Positions 35,005 to 42,405 of a stretch of DNA of 64,000 nt are shown here, piece by piece; position 1 is the first letter of the stretch; each line of letters opens with the position of its first letter. A program made the translations under genes and the position numbers. Where the stretch lies: contig QBLS01000012.1 in the NCBI GenBank assembly GCA_003249015.1, forward strand, positions 1 through 64,000, in the 5' to 3' direction. This DNA is from Pseudanabaena sp. Lineage in GTDB: Bacteria > Cyanobacteriota > Cyanobacteriia > Pseudanabaenales > Pseudanabaenaceae. The notes under the pieces are model-generated. The model saw nothing but the letters and a program-made list of their open reading frames with translations, was not told the DNA's origin and made no database searches.

Positions 35005-37287
35005 ATGAAATCACCACAGACACCTTCACAACCTCCCCAAGCTCCTCAATCCAAGGCTCCTAAGTCTAAGTTGATGACACAGATCAATTCGCAGATCTAT
35101 CAACTGACGCAGGTGGTAAATGGCGTATTAAAGATTAATCCCAAGGAACGTGTGCCAAAGCTAGAGGTACGCCGATCGCAAAAGGAAAAGCCAGAAATAT
35201 ATGAGCTAGTGGGCGATCGCTATGTCCTTGGACGCAACACAGGCAAATGCGATATTGTCGTACAAACGCCCCTAGTAAGCCAAATTCATGCTCAATTAGT
35301 CCGCGATCGTACTCAAAAGAAGTCACAGTTTATCCTCCAAGACCAAGACTCCACCAATGGCATCTATCGCGACAAGCAACGACTAAAAGCTGTGCCGATG
35401 CGCCATAAAATGAAAATCACCCTTGGTCCCCCAGAACTTGCAGAAGCCGCCACAATTCGCTATCTCGATCCGCCGCCTTGGTATATCCGCACCGTAATTT
35501 ATACAGGGATTGGGCTTGGCTCGATCGCAGGGATGTTGATATTGGCGATCGGCTTTGAACTGAGTCGAGTGCCTTCGCTGCGTCCTCTTCCCGTCACACA
35601 GCAGGGACCCGTCGAGGTCTTGGCTGGCGATAGCATGACGCGCCTCGACCCTACCGACATCGCCAACCATACCGAATACGCTACCCTTGCCGAATTTGGC
35701 AAATATATCCCCCAAGCGGTCATTGCCTCCGAAGATACTTCTTTTCGTTGGAATATTGGGGTCGATCCTATTGGTGTGGCAAGAGCGATCGTCACTAATG
35801 TGCGGAGTCGTGGCGAGAGACTAGAAGGCGCAAGTACGATTACGCAGCAGTTAGCAAGAAATCTCCTAGGAAGCACCTACGTGGGGCGTGATGACTCCGC
35901 AGGACGCAAATGGCGCGAAGCGGCAGCGGCGGTCAAGCTGACCTTTACCTATAGCAAAGATGAGATTATGCGTCTCTATCTCAACCGCGCTTACACAGGC
36001 TATGGAGTCTATGGGTTTAAGGACGCAGCCAAACTATATTTTGGCAAAGAAGCCTCGGAGTTAAGCCTTTCCGAAGCCGCTACCCTTGTGGGGCTACTAC
36101 CATCTCCCGAAACAATTAATCCTTTTAAAAATAAAAATCTCGCCATTGAATATCGCGATCGCATTCTTTATCGCATGGCAGATCTACGGATGATCACCTA
36201 CGAAGAAGCGGAACGCGCAAGGCGATCGGTTTTAATCCTCAATGAAGAAGCCAAGACCAAGCTCCAAGGCTCAGTTGCGCCCTACTACTACAGCTATGTC
36301 TTTGAGGAATTGCAGGAGCTTCTAGGCGAAGACTTTGCCAAAGAAGGCAACTTGATTGTCGAAACTAGCCTTGACTTGACTATGCAAAAAGCCTCCGATC
36401 AAGCACTACGTCAAGCTGTCGCCAATGATGGCGGAACCTACGGATTTAGCCAAGGCGCGATCGTCACCCTCAATACAAGGGATGGTTCACTTCTATCCAT
36501 GACTGGTGGCGTGGACTATAGTGCTAGCCAATTTAACCGCGCCTCCCAAGCCTTAAGGCAACCAGGATCGACCTTTAAGCTGTTCAGCTATGCCGCCGCT
36601 TTAAAAAGTGGCATTTCCCCCAATAACACCTTCTCCTGTAGCAGTCTCTCAGGTATTGTCGGTTGTCAAAATGGTGGCAGTGGCGCAATCAATATGTATC
36701 GTGGCTTTGCTTTTTCTGAGAATGTGGTTGCGGTAAGAGTTGCTGAAAGCGCAGGGCTAAATAATGTGATCCAAATGGCTAAGGATTTGGGCATTACCGC
36801 CAAGCTAGACGATACAAGCAATATGGTTTTGGGTGGCAATGAGGTCAAAATCTTAGAAATGGCAGGAGCTTATGCCACCGTCGTTAATGAGGGGAAGTAT
36901 CTCAAACCCCATGCCATTCGCCGCATTCTCGACAGTGCCGACTGTAAAAACCCTAAAGATCGCCAAACCTGTCGCGTCATTTTTGACTCTAGTGCGTTGC
37001 TTAAACCACGCCAAGCGATCGAGCCAGATATCGCTAGTACAATGCTGGAAATGATGCGTGGTGTAGTCGATTATGGGACAGGTCGAGCGGCGGCGATTCC
37101 CCAAGGTCAAGCGATCGGCAAAACAGGCACTACCGATGAATCCCGCGATCTCTGGTTTATTGGAGCTGTGCCAAGGCGTGAGCTGGTTACAGCGGTATGG
37201 TTAGGCAACGATGAAGGAGTAACCAATGGCTCAAGTGCTGTCGCAGCAAGGGTTTGGAGTGATTATATGCGAGAAGCTTTACGTTAA
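35005..37287 (+). CDS. Class A penicillin-binding protein with N-terminal FHA domain
   Basis: This bifunctional peptidoglycan synthase has an added phosphothreonine-binding FHA domain on the cytoplasmic side (about 67-155, with G76-R77-N78, S92xxH95 and N118-G119). A membrane helix follows (162-185). The GT51 transglycosylase is next (ASEDTSFRWN with E243, and GASTITQQLARNLL), then the transpeptidase with S522-x-x-K525, S571-x-N573 and KTGT near the end. All catalytic motifs are intact. The FHA domain suggests regulation by Ser/Thr kinases, as known for some cell-wall enzymes in other phyla. The stop TAA lies in the hairpin at 37278-37318. Confidence 0.95.
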   Translation: MKSPQTPSQPPQAPQSKAPKSKLMTQINSQIYQLTQVVNGVLKINPKERVPKLEVRRSQKEKPEIYELVGDRYVLGRNTGKCDIVVQTPLVSQIHAQLVRDRTQKKSQFILQDQDSTNGIYRDKQRLKAVPMRHKMKITLGPPELAEAATIRYLDPPPWYIRTVIYTGIGLGSIAGMLILAIGFELSRVPSLRPLPVTQQGPVEVLAGDSMTRLDPTDIANHTEYATLAEFGKYIPQAVIASEDTSFRWNIGVDPIGVARAIVTNVRSRGERLEGASTITQQLARNLLGSTYVGRDDSAGRKWREAAAAVKLTFTYSKDEIMRLYLNRAYTGYGVYGFKDAAKLYFGKEASELSLSEAATLVGLLPSPETINPFKNKNLAIEYRDRILYRMADLRMITYEEAERARRSVLILNEEAKTKLQGSVAPYYYSYVFEELQELLGEDFAKEGNLIVETSLDLTMQKASDQALRQAVANDGGTYGFSQGAIVTLNTRDGSLLSMTGGVDYSASQFNRASQALRQPGSTFKLFSYAAALKSGISPNNTFSCSSLSGIVGCQNGGSGAINMYRGFAFSENVVAVRVAESAGLNNVIQMAKDLGITAKLDDTSNMVLGGNEVKILEMAGAYATVVNEGKYLKPHAIRRILDSADCKNPKDRQTCRVIFDSSALLKPRQAIEPDIASTMLEMMRGVVDYGTGRAAAIPQGQAIGKTGTTDESRDLWFIGAVPRRELVTAVWLGNDEGVTNGSSAVAARVWSDYMREALR

Positions 37288-37318
37288 AAGTCACGCCTAG
37301 TGCGACTTTTAACGTAAA
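37278..37318. terminator. Hairpin containing the PBP stop codon
   Basis: TTTACGTTAAAAGTC pairs with GACTTTTAACGTAAA around a short inner stem CGC...GCG. The PBP stop is at 37285-37287. Confidence 0.7.
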
Positions 37319-37398
37319 AAGATTTACGAAAACCGCTTGACGACTGCCATAGGTGCTGTATATTAATTCCGTCTTACAGCAATCTAGGAGCTATATCT

Positions 37399-37674
37399 GT
37401 GAATAAAGGTGAATTAGTCGATGCGATCGCCGAAAAGGTCTCCGTATCCAAGAAGAACATTGAAATGATCGTTACTGTCGCCCTTGAATCTATCGTTGAT
37501 GCAGTTGCAGAAGGCGATCGCGTAACTTTAGTCGGTTTTGGTTCCTTTGAACCCCGTGAGCGTCAAGAGCGGGAAGGTCGCAATCCTCGCACTGGCGAAA
37601 AAATGATGATCTCCGCTACCCGCGTCCCTGCTTTCTCTGCGGGCAAACAATTCAAAGAAAAAGTTGTTGAGTAA
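37399..37674 (+). CDS. hup: HU-family DNA-binding protein
   Basis: A histone-like HU protein of 91 residues that bends and compacts DNA. It shows the family signature GFGSFEPRERQEREGRNPRTGEKMMI followed by PAFSAGKQFKEKV. The start codon is GTG at 37399, with AGGAG at eight bases. Length and residues are standard. A hairpin with GGACGC-GAA-GCGTCC and a T-run directly follows, so it is a single-gene transcript. HU is one candidate protein to bind the many cruciform-prone palindromes here, since HU prefers bent and junction DNA; that is inference. Confidence 0.96.
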   Translation: MNKGELVDAIAEKVSVSKKNIEMIVTVALESIVDAVAEGDRVTLVGFGSFEPRERQEREGRNPRTGEKMMISATRVPAFSAGKQFKEKVVE

Positions 37675-37680
37675 TAAAGA

Positions 37681-37707
37681 AAAAAGGACGCGAAGCGTCC
37701 TTTTTTT
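37681..37707 (+). terminator. Terminator of hup
   Basis: AAAAAGGACGC-GAA-GCGTCC followed by seven T. It is a short version of the triloop hairpins, with the same GCGAAGC centre. Confidence 0.85.
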
Positions 37708-37710
37708 GTT

Positions 37711-37741
37711 ATCAGTGGCGGCGCGGAACGCCCCCACTGAT
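37711..37741. terminator. Imperfect palindrome next to the hup terminator
   Basis: ATCAGTGGCGGCGCGG pairs with CGCCCCCACTGAT with two mismatches. This is one of the few decayed members with the GGCGGCGC core. Confidence 0.55.
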
Positions 37742-37774
37742 TTGGATTCTAATTAAGCTCAAAATAGTCATACT

Positions 37775-37999
37775 ATGCAGTCGCAAAAAATTTCAATTTC
37801 CTTGCCGCCACAGATGTTAGCTTTTCTCGACCATTATCAAAAGGCAACAGGATCTCCATCACGTTCCCAAGTAATATCCAAAGCTCTTTCTTTATTACAG
37901 TCACAGGAACTTGAACAAGCTTATCGAGAAGCATCCTTAGAAGTTGATGAGACTTGGGAAATTGCTATAGGGGATGGTCTAGGCGATGAAACTTGGTGA
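37775..37999 (+). CDS. CopG/RHH-type antitoxin of a MazEF-like pair
   Basis: The 74-residue protein begins KISISLPPQMLAFLDHYQKATGSPSRSQVISKALSLL, a ribbon-helix-helix DNA-binding domain. A short acidic tail follows (LEVDETWEIAIGDGLGDETW) that would bind a toxin. It is the first gene of a MazF/PemK-type operon, but the toxin frame that overlaps its end is only 17 codons long (37986-38039). The antitoxin is therefore probably an orphan that could still autorepress or protect against related toxins. Confidence 0.8.
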   Translation: MQSQKISISLPPQMLAFLDHYQKATGSPSRSQVISKALSLLQSQELEQAYREASLEVDETWEIAIGDGLGDETW

Positions 38000-38039
38000 G
38001 ATCTATTTCGCTAACGTTGATCCTTCGATACTTCTATAG
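37986..38039 (+). pseudogene. Truncated MazF/PemK toxin remnant
   Basis: The frame starts at an ATG that overlaps the antitoxin stop (the usual toxin position). It reads MKLGEIYFANVDPSILL then stop. MazF/PemK proteins begin with this pattern (K-x-G-[DE]-[IV]-[YW]-x-[AV]-x-[LV]-[DN]-P) and are about 110 residues long. The rest of the toxin is missing, and 11 bp further the convergent RelE-like gene ends. It looks like a deletion rather than an intact microprotein. Confidence 0.65.
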
Positions 38040-38050
38040 ATTCTAAAATC

Positions 38051-38320
38051 TTACAATTCAGACAGTAGCCTCTCATATTCTTTATGTGAACCAACCCAAA
38101 ACCAGATCACCACATCTCCGTCTAGTTGCCCAACAGCCCTATAGTTTTTGGTAATTCTAACTGAATAGATTGGCAACGATGAGTGTACTTTTTTGAACCG
38201 CAAGCTTGGATGATTGAGATTTTGCTGAAATTGAAGGTAAGCATCATTTGTTTTTTCTTGAATATCAATTGGCAACTGAGACAAAAGAATCCTAAAAGAT
38301 TTCGTAATGACTGACTTCAT
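38051..38320 (-). CDS. RelE/ParE-like toxin
   Basis: The 89-residue protein (MKSVITKSFRILLSQLPIDI start) has the compact RelE fold pattern. Two helices come first, then RFKKVHSSLPIYSVRITKNYRAVGQLDGDVVIWFWVGSHKEYERLL, where the VRITKNYRAV arginines and the final HKEYE match cyanobacterial toxins of the family. It starts with ATG overlapping the upstream antitoxin stop by four bases, so the two are one operon. The likely action is mRNA cleavage at the ribosome. It is unrelated in sequence to the ParE-like toxin at 1893-2234. Confidence 0.8.
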   Translation of the reverse strand: MKSVITKSFRILLSQLPIDIQEKTNDAYLQFQQNLNHPSLRFKKVHSSLPIYSVRITKNYRAVGQLDGDVVIWFWVGSHKEYERLLSEL

Positions 38321-38535
38321 AGGCTTTCAGGAAATAATTCTTCAGTTTTACCAGCTCGATATTCTAGCATCGCATCTTCAGCTAACTTCGCTAAAAGATT
38401 CTGAGAACTAGCAAAAGAACGCTCCCATTTACTATCATCCTCAAGCTCTTCCAAGATCATCATAGCGATCGCATCCTGTTGCTCAACAGAAAGCTCTCTA
38501 AGTTTTGTGATTGTACGTTCCAGTAAATCAGTCAT
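38317..38535 (-). CDS. Antitoxin partner of the RelE-like toxin
   Basis: A helical, acidic 72-residue protein (MTDLLERTITKLRELSVEQQ, then DAIAMMILEELEDDSKWERSFASSQNLLAKLAEDAMLEYRAGKTEELFPESL). It fits the family of short antitoxins whose N-terminal helical part dimerises and whose C-terminus neutralises RelE-type toxins; no clear DNA-binding motif is seen. It precedes and overlaps the toxin by four bases. The glycosyltransferase frame can be read backwards into this gene on the other strand, but its real start lies at 38687. Confidence 0.8.
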   Translation of the reverse strand: MTDLLERTITKLRELSVEQQDAIAMMILEELEDDSKWERSFASSQNLLAKLAEDAMLEYRAGKTEELFPESL

Positions 38536-38559
38536 AACTTATCCTTACTTTTACTTCAT

Positions 38560-38614
38560 AGAGAAGCTAATTCTGATATTGCGGCTTTGCCGCAATATCA
38601 GAATTAGCTTCTCT
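38560..38614. terminator. 55-bp perfect palindrome with TTT triloop
   Basis: AGAGAAGCTAATTCTGATAT onward to 38585 is the exact inverse of the right arm ending at 38614. Core GCGGC-TTT-GCCGC. It stands between the antitoxin start and the glycosyltransferase, that is in a divergent promoter region, which is unusual for a terminator. Confidence 0.8.
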
Positions 38615-38686
38615 ATTTTACAGTGCAGTCCTTACGTTAAAGTTATAATTCTGGAATCATCACGCAAAGAAAACGGAGAATATACT

Positions 38687-39613
38687 GTGTCGGAAATGCT
38701 GTGGTCAGTGGTTGTGCCAACCTATAACCGTCTGCCAATTTTACAGAAATGTCTTGCTGCATTGGAAAAGCAAACCATTGATCAGCCCTACGAAATTCTG
38801 GTGATTGATGATGGCTCTTCTGACGGTACAGTTGAGTTTTTAAAAGCCAATAGCGATCGCTATCCCCATTTGCGACTGCTGACTCAAGACCATGCGGCGG
38901 CGGCGACAGCACGTAACTACGGCATTGACTCGGCACTGGGCAAATATATCGCCTTTGTTGATAGCGACATTACTGTTAATCCCGAATATCTCCAAGCCCA
39001 TACCGAAGCTCTAGCCCAAGGTGATAAAGTCTACAGCTACGGACGAATCATTGACACAAGTAACCTAGAAGCCCCAGATTCTGAGCCTGTATCGCCAGTT
39101 CCTTACTTTACAGCAGCTCTGTTTGATACTTGCAATTTGGCGATCGCGCGTAAATGGTTATTAGAAGCTGGCAAATTTGATACGGGATTCTTTCAGTATG
39201 GTTGGGAAGATTTTGAATTGGGAATGCGGGTTAAGAAGCTAGGGCTGAAGCGTGTTACCTGTGCAGGTGCGATCGCCTTCCATTATCACGCCAAATTTTC
39301 CATTGATAAAATGCCGCGACTATTGGAATTAGAAGAACAACGCGGACGGATGAGCATTATCTTCTATCAGAAACATCCTACTTGGGAAGTGAAGTTAATG
39401 ATTCAAAAGACTTGGTTACATCTGGCACTGTGGGGGATTTTGACGCTGGGCGGTACGTTAAACGATCGCACTCTCAAGCCTCTATTAACATGGCTATGCG
39501 ATCGAGGTAAATCAGAAATCGCTATGGAAATCTTTCGTATTTATATGAATTGGTATACGGTGAGTTGGATGTACCGCAATTGGGATAAGGAAAGCAAGCT
39601 TTTGTTTGGTTAA
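38687..39613 (+). CDS. Family 2 glycosyltransferase
   Basis: The GT-A type enzyme begins MSEMLWSVVVPTYNRLPILQ. It shows the nucleotide-sugar loop VIDDGSSDGT, the metal-binding DSD (AFVDSDITV) and a catalytic region with GWEDFELGMRVKKLGLK (ED motif). It transfers a sugar to a lipid, protein or polysaccharide acceptor that cannot be read. I choose GTG 38687 since GGAGA stands at eight bases before it; the longer upstream frame passes through the 55-bp palindrome and the antitoxin gene. The 308-residue length is typical. The C-terminus contains a hydrophobic helix (LHLALWGILTLGG) that may contact the membrane. Confidence 0.92.
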   Translation: MSEMLWSVVVPTYNRLPILQKCLAALEKQTIDQPYEILVIDDGSSDGTVEFLKANSDRYPHLRLLTQDHAAAATARNYGIDSALGKYIAFVDSDITVNPEYLQAHTEALAQGDKVYSYGRIIDTSNLEAPDSEPVSPVPYFTAALFDTCNLAIARKWLLEAGKFDTGFFQYGWEDFELGMRVKKLGLKRVTCAGAIAFHYHAKFSIDKMPRLLELEEQRGRMSIIFYQKHPTWEVKLMIQKTWLHLALWGILTLGGTLNDRTLKPLLTWLCDRGKSEIAMEIFRIYMNWYTVSWMYRNWDKESKLLFG

Positions 39614-39664
39614 GGCTTCGACTTCGCTCAGCCAACATACAAGTTGGCTGAGCGAAGTCGAAGC
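39614..39664. repeat. GGCTTCGACT hairpin, perfect copy
   Basis: GGCTTCGACTTCGCTCAGCC-AAC and its inverse enclose ATACAA. It separates the convergent glycosyltransferase and ParA genes and may terminate both. Confidence 0.8.
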
Positions 39665-39665
39665 A

Positions 39666-40628
39666 CTATTCCAAATCAACTAAACTCAACCTTGAAGTTT
39701 GCTCCTTTTTACCTAGTGATACTTCTAACTTTTTGAGAAGCTCTACAGTCACTTCAGCAAAAGCTTTGGCTCCAGCAGAATTAGGACTAGCGATCGCCGC
39801 AGGGACAAAATTATCTACAGCTTTAGCGATATTGACATCATTAGGGATCTTCGTTTTGAAGATCTTGGCACTGCTAAAGTCGGCACTGACCCGATCCATC
39901 ACTTTTTGATAATAGCGACTGAGCGTAAAGCCAGCCGACATACTAAAGACAATACCTAAAAGTTGAATATTGACAGAGTTATCTTCTCGATAGACTTCCC
40001 GTAACCTTTCGATCCGTCTCTCTAAAAGCTGAATACCGACGACAGATAACGGCTCTGGTCTGGCAGGCATCAAGTAATAGTCACTAGCAACAATGCTACT
40101 GCGAGTAATCAGGTTGTACCCAGGAGCGCAGTCGAGAATGATGAAATCATAATTTCTCATGGCTGGCTCAAGGATGCTTCTAATTAAAGACTGCTCAAAC
40201 TTGCTCCAAGTTTGTTGAAAAGTTTGCTTTTCTTCGTACAGTAGCGATCGGTTATAGAGCATCTCCGACACTAAAAATTCATCATATAAGTCAATATCTC
40301 CCACTAATAGATCCAGTCCCTGAACCTTACATACATGAGGAATTACTAAATCTTTGACTTGAAAGACCTTTTCTTCGGGATCGTTAACTTGCACTCCGTA
40401 GCGAGCGATCGCCTGACTGACCAAATTACGAAGGGTGCGGTTTTCTTTGCGACATTTAGCAAAATCCGCAGGCGAAATCATACTCAGAGTGGCGCTAATC
40501 TGGGTGTCGAGATCGACAACTAAAACCTTTTTACGATGAATTTTAGCTAAGCAGGTGGCAATATTTACAGTTAAGGTGGTTTTACCGACTCCACCCTTCA
40601 TATTAACCGTTGCTATTATTTTGCCCAT
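39666..40628 (-). CDS. ParA-family ATPase
   Basis: A Walker-type ATPase of 320 residues with the deviant P-loop KGGVGKTTL (11-19), VVDLDTQ and the switch FIILDCAPGYN. ParA proteins place DNA, carboxysomes or other cargo on the nucleoid or act in partitioning. No ParB homologue is next to it and the McdB partner of the carboxysome system is not visible, so cargo is unknown. A long middle region (about 80-160) is larger than in minimal ParA proteins. The gene seems monocistronic, closed off on both sides by hairpins. Confidence 0.92.
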   Translation of the reverse strand: MGKIIATVNMKGGVGKTTLTVNIATCLAKIHRKKVLVVDLDTQISATLSMISPADFAKCRKENRTLRNLVSQAIARYGVQVNDPEEKVFQVKDLVIPHVCKVQGLDLLVGDIDLYDEFLVSEMLYNRSLLYEEKQTFQQTWSKFEQSLIRSILEPAMRNYDFIILDCAPGYNLITRSSIVASDYYLMPARPEPLSVVGIQLLERRIERLREVYREDNSVNIQLLGIVFSMSAGFTLSRYYQKVMDRVSADFSSAKIFKTKIPNDVNIAKAVDNFVPAAIASPNSAGAKAFAEVTVELLKKLEVSLGKKEQTSRLSLVDLE

Positions 40629-40723
40629 TATCTAGACCTAGATCATTTTCAGTGAAATAACAATACACCATAAGCCAGCTAAATCATCCGCAAAAAATCA
40701 CTATAATTCAGCCTCATCCTGTT

Positions 40724-40777
40724 GAATTAATCTATATGTTGGCTGAGCGAAGTCGAAGCCAGCATATAGACTAATTC
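40724..40777. repeat. Half GGCTTCGACT unit enclosed by new palindromic arms
   Basis: Only one half (GGCTGAGCGAAGTCGAAGCC) of the usual hairpin core is present at 40741-40760. It is framed by GAATTAATCTATATG and the near-inverse CATATAGACTAATTC. The right arm covers the end of the next gene. Compare the full copies at 26189 and 39614. Confidence 0.6.
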
Positions 40778-41325
40778 AGTAAAGGGTTAACAATATCGCC
40801 TTTAGTGGGATCTGGTATGAATAATCCCAAACGCAGCGATCGCAATACAACTTCCCAGACTTGCCGCATTTGCTCTTCGCCCTCCGTCCAATAGTCAAAT
40901 GTAAATAGAACTTGGACATTGCCGCCGATGCCAATCAAGATGCGAGAGGTTGCCTCACGATTTTCTGTAGCATCGATATATCGTAGATCTGTCCAGACTA
41001 AGCGCATTCCATCCCGATTTGCACTAGAAATTTTACCCTTAGCTAAGATCTGGCGATCGTCATTATCAAGAATTTGTTGAAGTGATTGCTTGAGAGGAAA
41101 TGTTGACCAATCATGGGGCGGCAGTTTCTGAAAAGACATCTCCAAGGCTCCCGTATCGTCAGTTGGTTCAAGATCATGAAAACTGACTGACTTTTCCTTA
41201 AATTTAACGATCCAATCCTTAGGAAAGTCAAAGCGCACCGCACCGCGATCGGCGACAAATATTTTGTAACCATCCTCTGATTCCCAGTTGTGGTCATGGC
41301 GTAAAGTAAGATCTTTTTTTCTCAT
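40771..41325 (-). CDS. Conserved hypothetical protein, 184 aa
   Basis: No recognised domain, but the text reads like a beta-rich domain related in style to PsbP/DUF-type surface-associated proteins. One example is the opening DHNWESEDGYKIFVADRGAVRFDFPKDWIV, and a late ILIGIGGNVQVLFTFDYWTEGEEQMRQVWEVVLRSLRLG. There is no signal peptide and no cysteine. The ATG at 41325 follows an A-rich leader. Its 3' end overlaps the palindromic arm at 40724-40777. I give no function. Confidence 0.75.
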   Translation of the reverse strand: MRKKDLTLRHDHNWESEDGYKIFVADRGAVRFDFPKDWIVKFKEKSVSFHDLEPTDDTGALEMSFQKLPPHDWSTFPLKQSLQQILDNDDRQILAKGKISSANRDGMRLVWTDLRYIDATENREATSRILIGIGGNVQVLFTFDYWTEGEEQMRQVWEVVLRSLRLGLFIPDPTKGDIVNPLLN

Positions 41326-41370
41326 ATTTTCTGTTAAATATTAGAATTGAGGGGCAGCGATATATGCCGC

Positions 41371-41423
41371 AAACCTAGAGACTTGTTCCATCCGCGTAGC
41401 GGACGGAACAAGTCTCTAGGTTT
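41371..41423. terminator. Palindrome with 25-bp arms
   Basis: AAACCTAGAGACTTGTTCCA and onward, with one mismatch, pairs with the arm ending AGTCTCTAGGTTT. The core CCGC-GTA-GCGG uses the CCCGC/GCGGG variant, also seen at 29596, 10370 and 54896. Confidence 0.75.
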
Positions 41424-41429
41424 ATTAGA

Positions 41430-42104
41430 TCAGCTACTTGCAAATAAGGGTAGGACAAAGGCGAGTGCAATACCGATAAGAACTAGAGCCTCAAAGACCA
41501 ACAGAACCATGCTAGAAGGCTTAAGGCTAAGTCGCTCAAACCATTTCTGAGGTGTGTCTTCGGCGCGAACCTTCCAATTGTAAATAGATAGCAGTAATGT
41601 CCACCCTCCAATTTTAGCGTTCATCAATAAGTTCATGGCTATGCTAACTATCATCAAAGCCCATGAAAATAAGTGACCGCTATACCAAACCTGAGTCAAG
41701 TCCTTATTAGGAAGCCAAATTTCTTGCATCATTCGTCCTGTGATTACCGCCAAAGTTGCCGATAACAGGATGCAAGTATTAACAAGGCGTTGCAGTGATA
41801 TCCACCAGACTGGCTTACCAACTTCCGCAGTTAGGTTACTTAAGGTTTTTGCTTGCACTAGACGGCGATCGCCAAGGTGAAAGCAATACAAAGCAAAGAT
41901 GGGCAGTACTATCAAAAATGTCAGTGCGATCGTGCCGTGAATTCCCATCGAATTGGGAATTTCAGGCAAGCTAAGTGTGCCGAAGCGTTTGTCAAATCTG
42001 TCGTAAACCATAAAGCCTGTAATCAAAGCTGCAAAAGTCAGCAGAGCGATCGCGCCATGTAATATGCGTAAGAGAACAGGCTGGTAAGGATAGATTTTGG
42101 ACAT
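41430..42104 (-). CDS. Cytochrome b/b561-like membrane protein
   Basis: A 224-residue integral membrane protein with four to five hydrophobic segments. It carries paired histidines that fit di-heme binding: H16 (LRILHGAIALLTF), the GIHGTIAL histidine near residue 55, CFHLGDRR, and SGHLFSW. This is the pattern of membrane cytochrome b (b561/N-terminal b6-like) proteins that pass electrons across the membrane. Redox partners are unknown. The gene stands alone, closed by palindrome 41371-41423. Its C-terminal extra helix (SMVLLVFEALVLIGIALAFVL) is conserved in cyanobacterial homologues as I remember them, although I cannot check. Confidence 0.85.
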   Translation of the reverse strand: MSKIYPYQPVLLRILHGAIALLTFAALITGFMVYDRFDKRFGTLSLPEIPNSMGIHGTIALTFLIVLPIFALYCFHLGDRRLVQAKTLSNLTAEVGKPVWWISLQRLVNTCILLSATLAVITGRMMQEIWLPNKDLTQVWYSGHLFSWALMIVSIAMNLLMNAKIGGWTLLLSIYNWKVRAEDTPQKWFERLSLKPSSMVLLVFEALVLIGIALAFVLPLFASS

Positions 42105-42183
42105 AAAGTTATACTGTGAAAAATGAAAAACTTACTTTCAAGATTACGACTAAGTTTTTAAAGCTTTTGGTAGCAGCTTACAA

Positions 42184-42405
42184 ATGTACATGAATAAAAA
42201 ATTAATCAGTAAGATTTTAGCAATTGGTTTTGCATATCTAATTTTTAATATCATGATGCAACTATCAAGCAATCCTACAGGTAGTGGATCATCTATAGCT
42301 CAATCGTTGAAATGGTTGAGCTTTGGTGTTAGCGAAAGATATGGAATACTGACACTGATCTGCATTGCATTTATGGCTGATTCATGCATAAAAAGAGTCC
42401 TTTAA
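42184..42405 (+). CDS. Small membrane protein, unknown
   Basis: The 73 residues give two hydrophobic segments (ILAIGFAYLIFNIMMQL and YGILTLICIAFMADSCI) with a polar loop between. No family is recognised. The ribosome site is weak. The 3' end overlaps the integrase start by 22 bp, which may reflect coupling. It could be a real small gene or chance. M1 at 42184 or M3 at 42190 could be the start. Confidence 0.45.
   Translation: MYMNKKLISKILAIGFAYLIFNIMMQLSSNPTGSGSSIAQSLKWLSFGVSERYGILTLICIAFMADSCIKRVL

Noticed and set aside
38507-38686. 60-codon N-terminal extension of the glycosyltransferase
   Set aside because: It would overlap the antitoxin gene and pass through the 55-bp palindrome; GTG 38687 has a good ribosome site.
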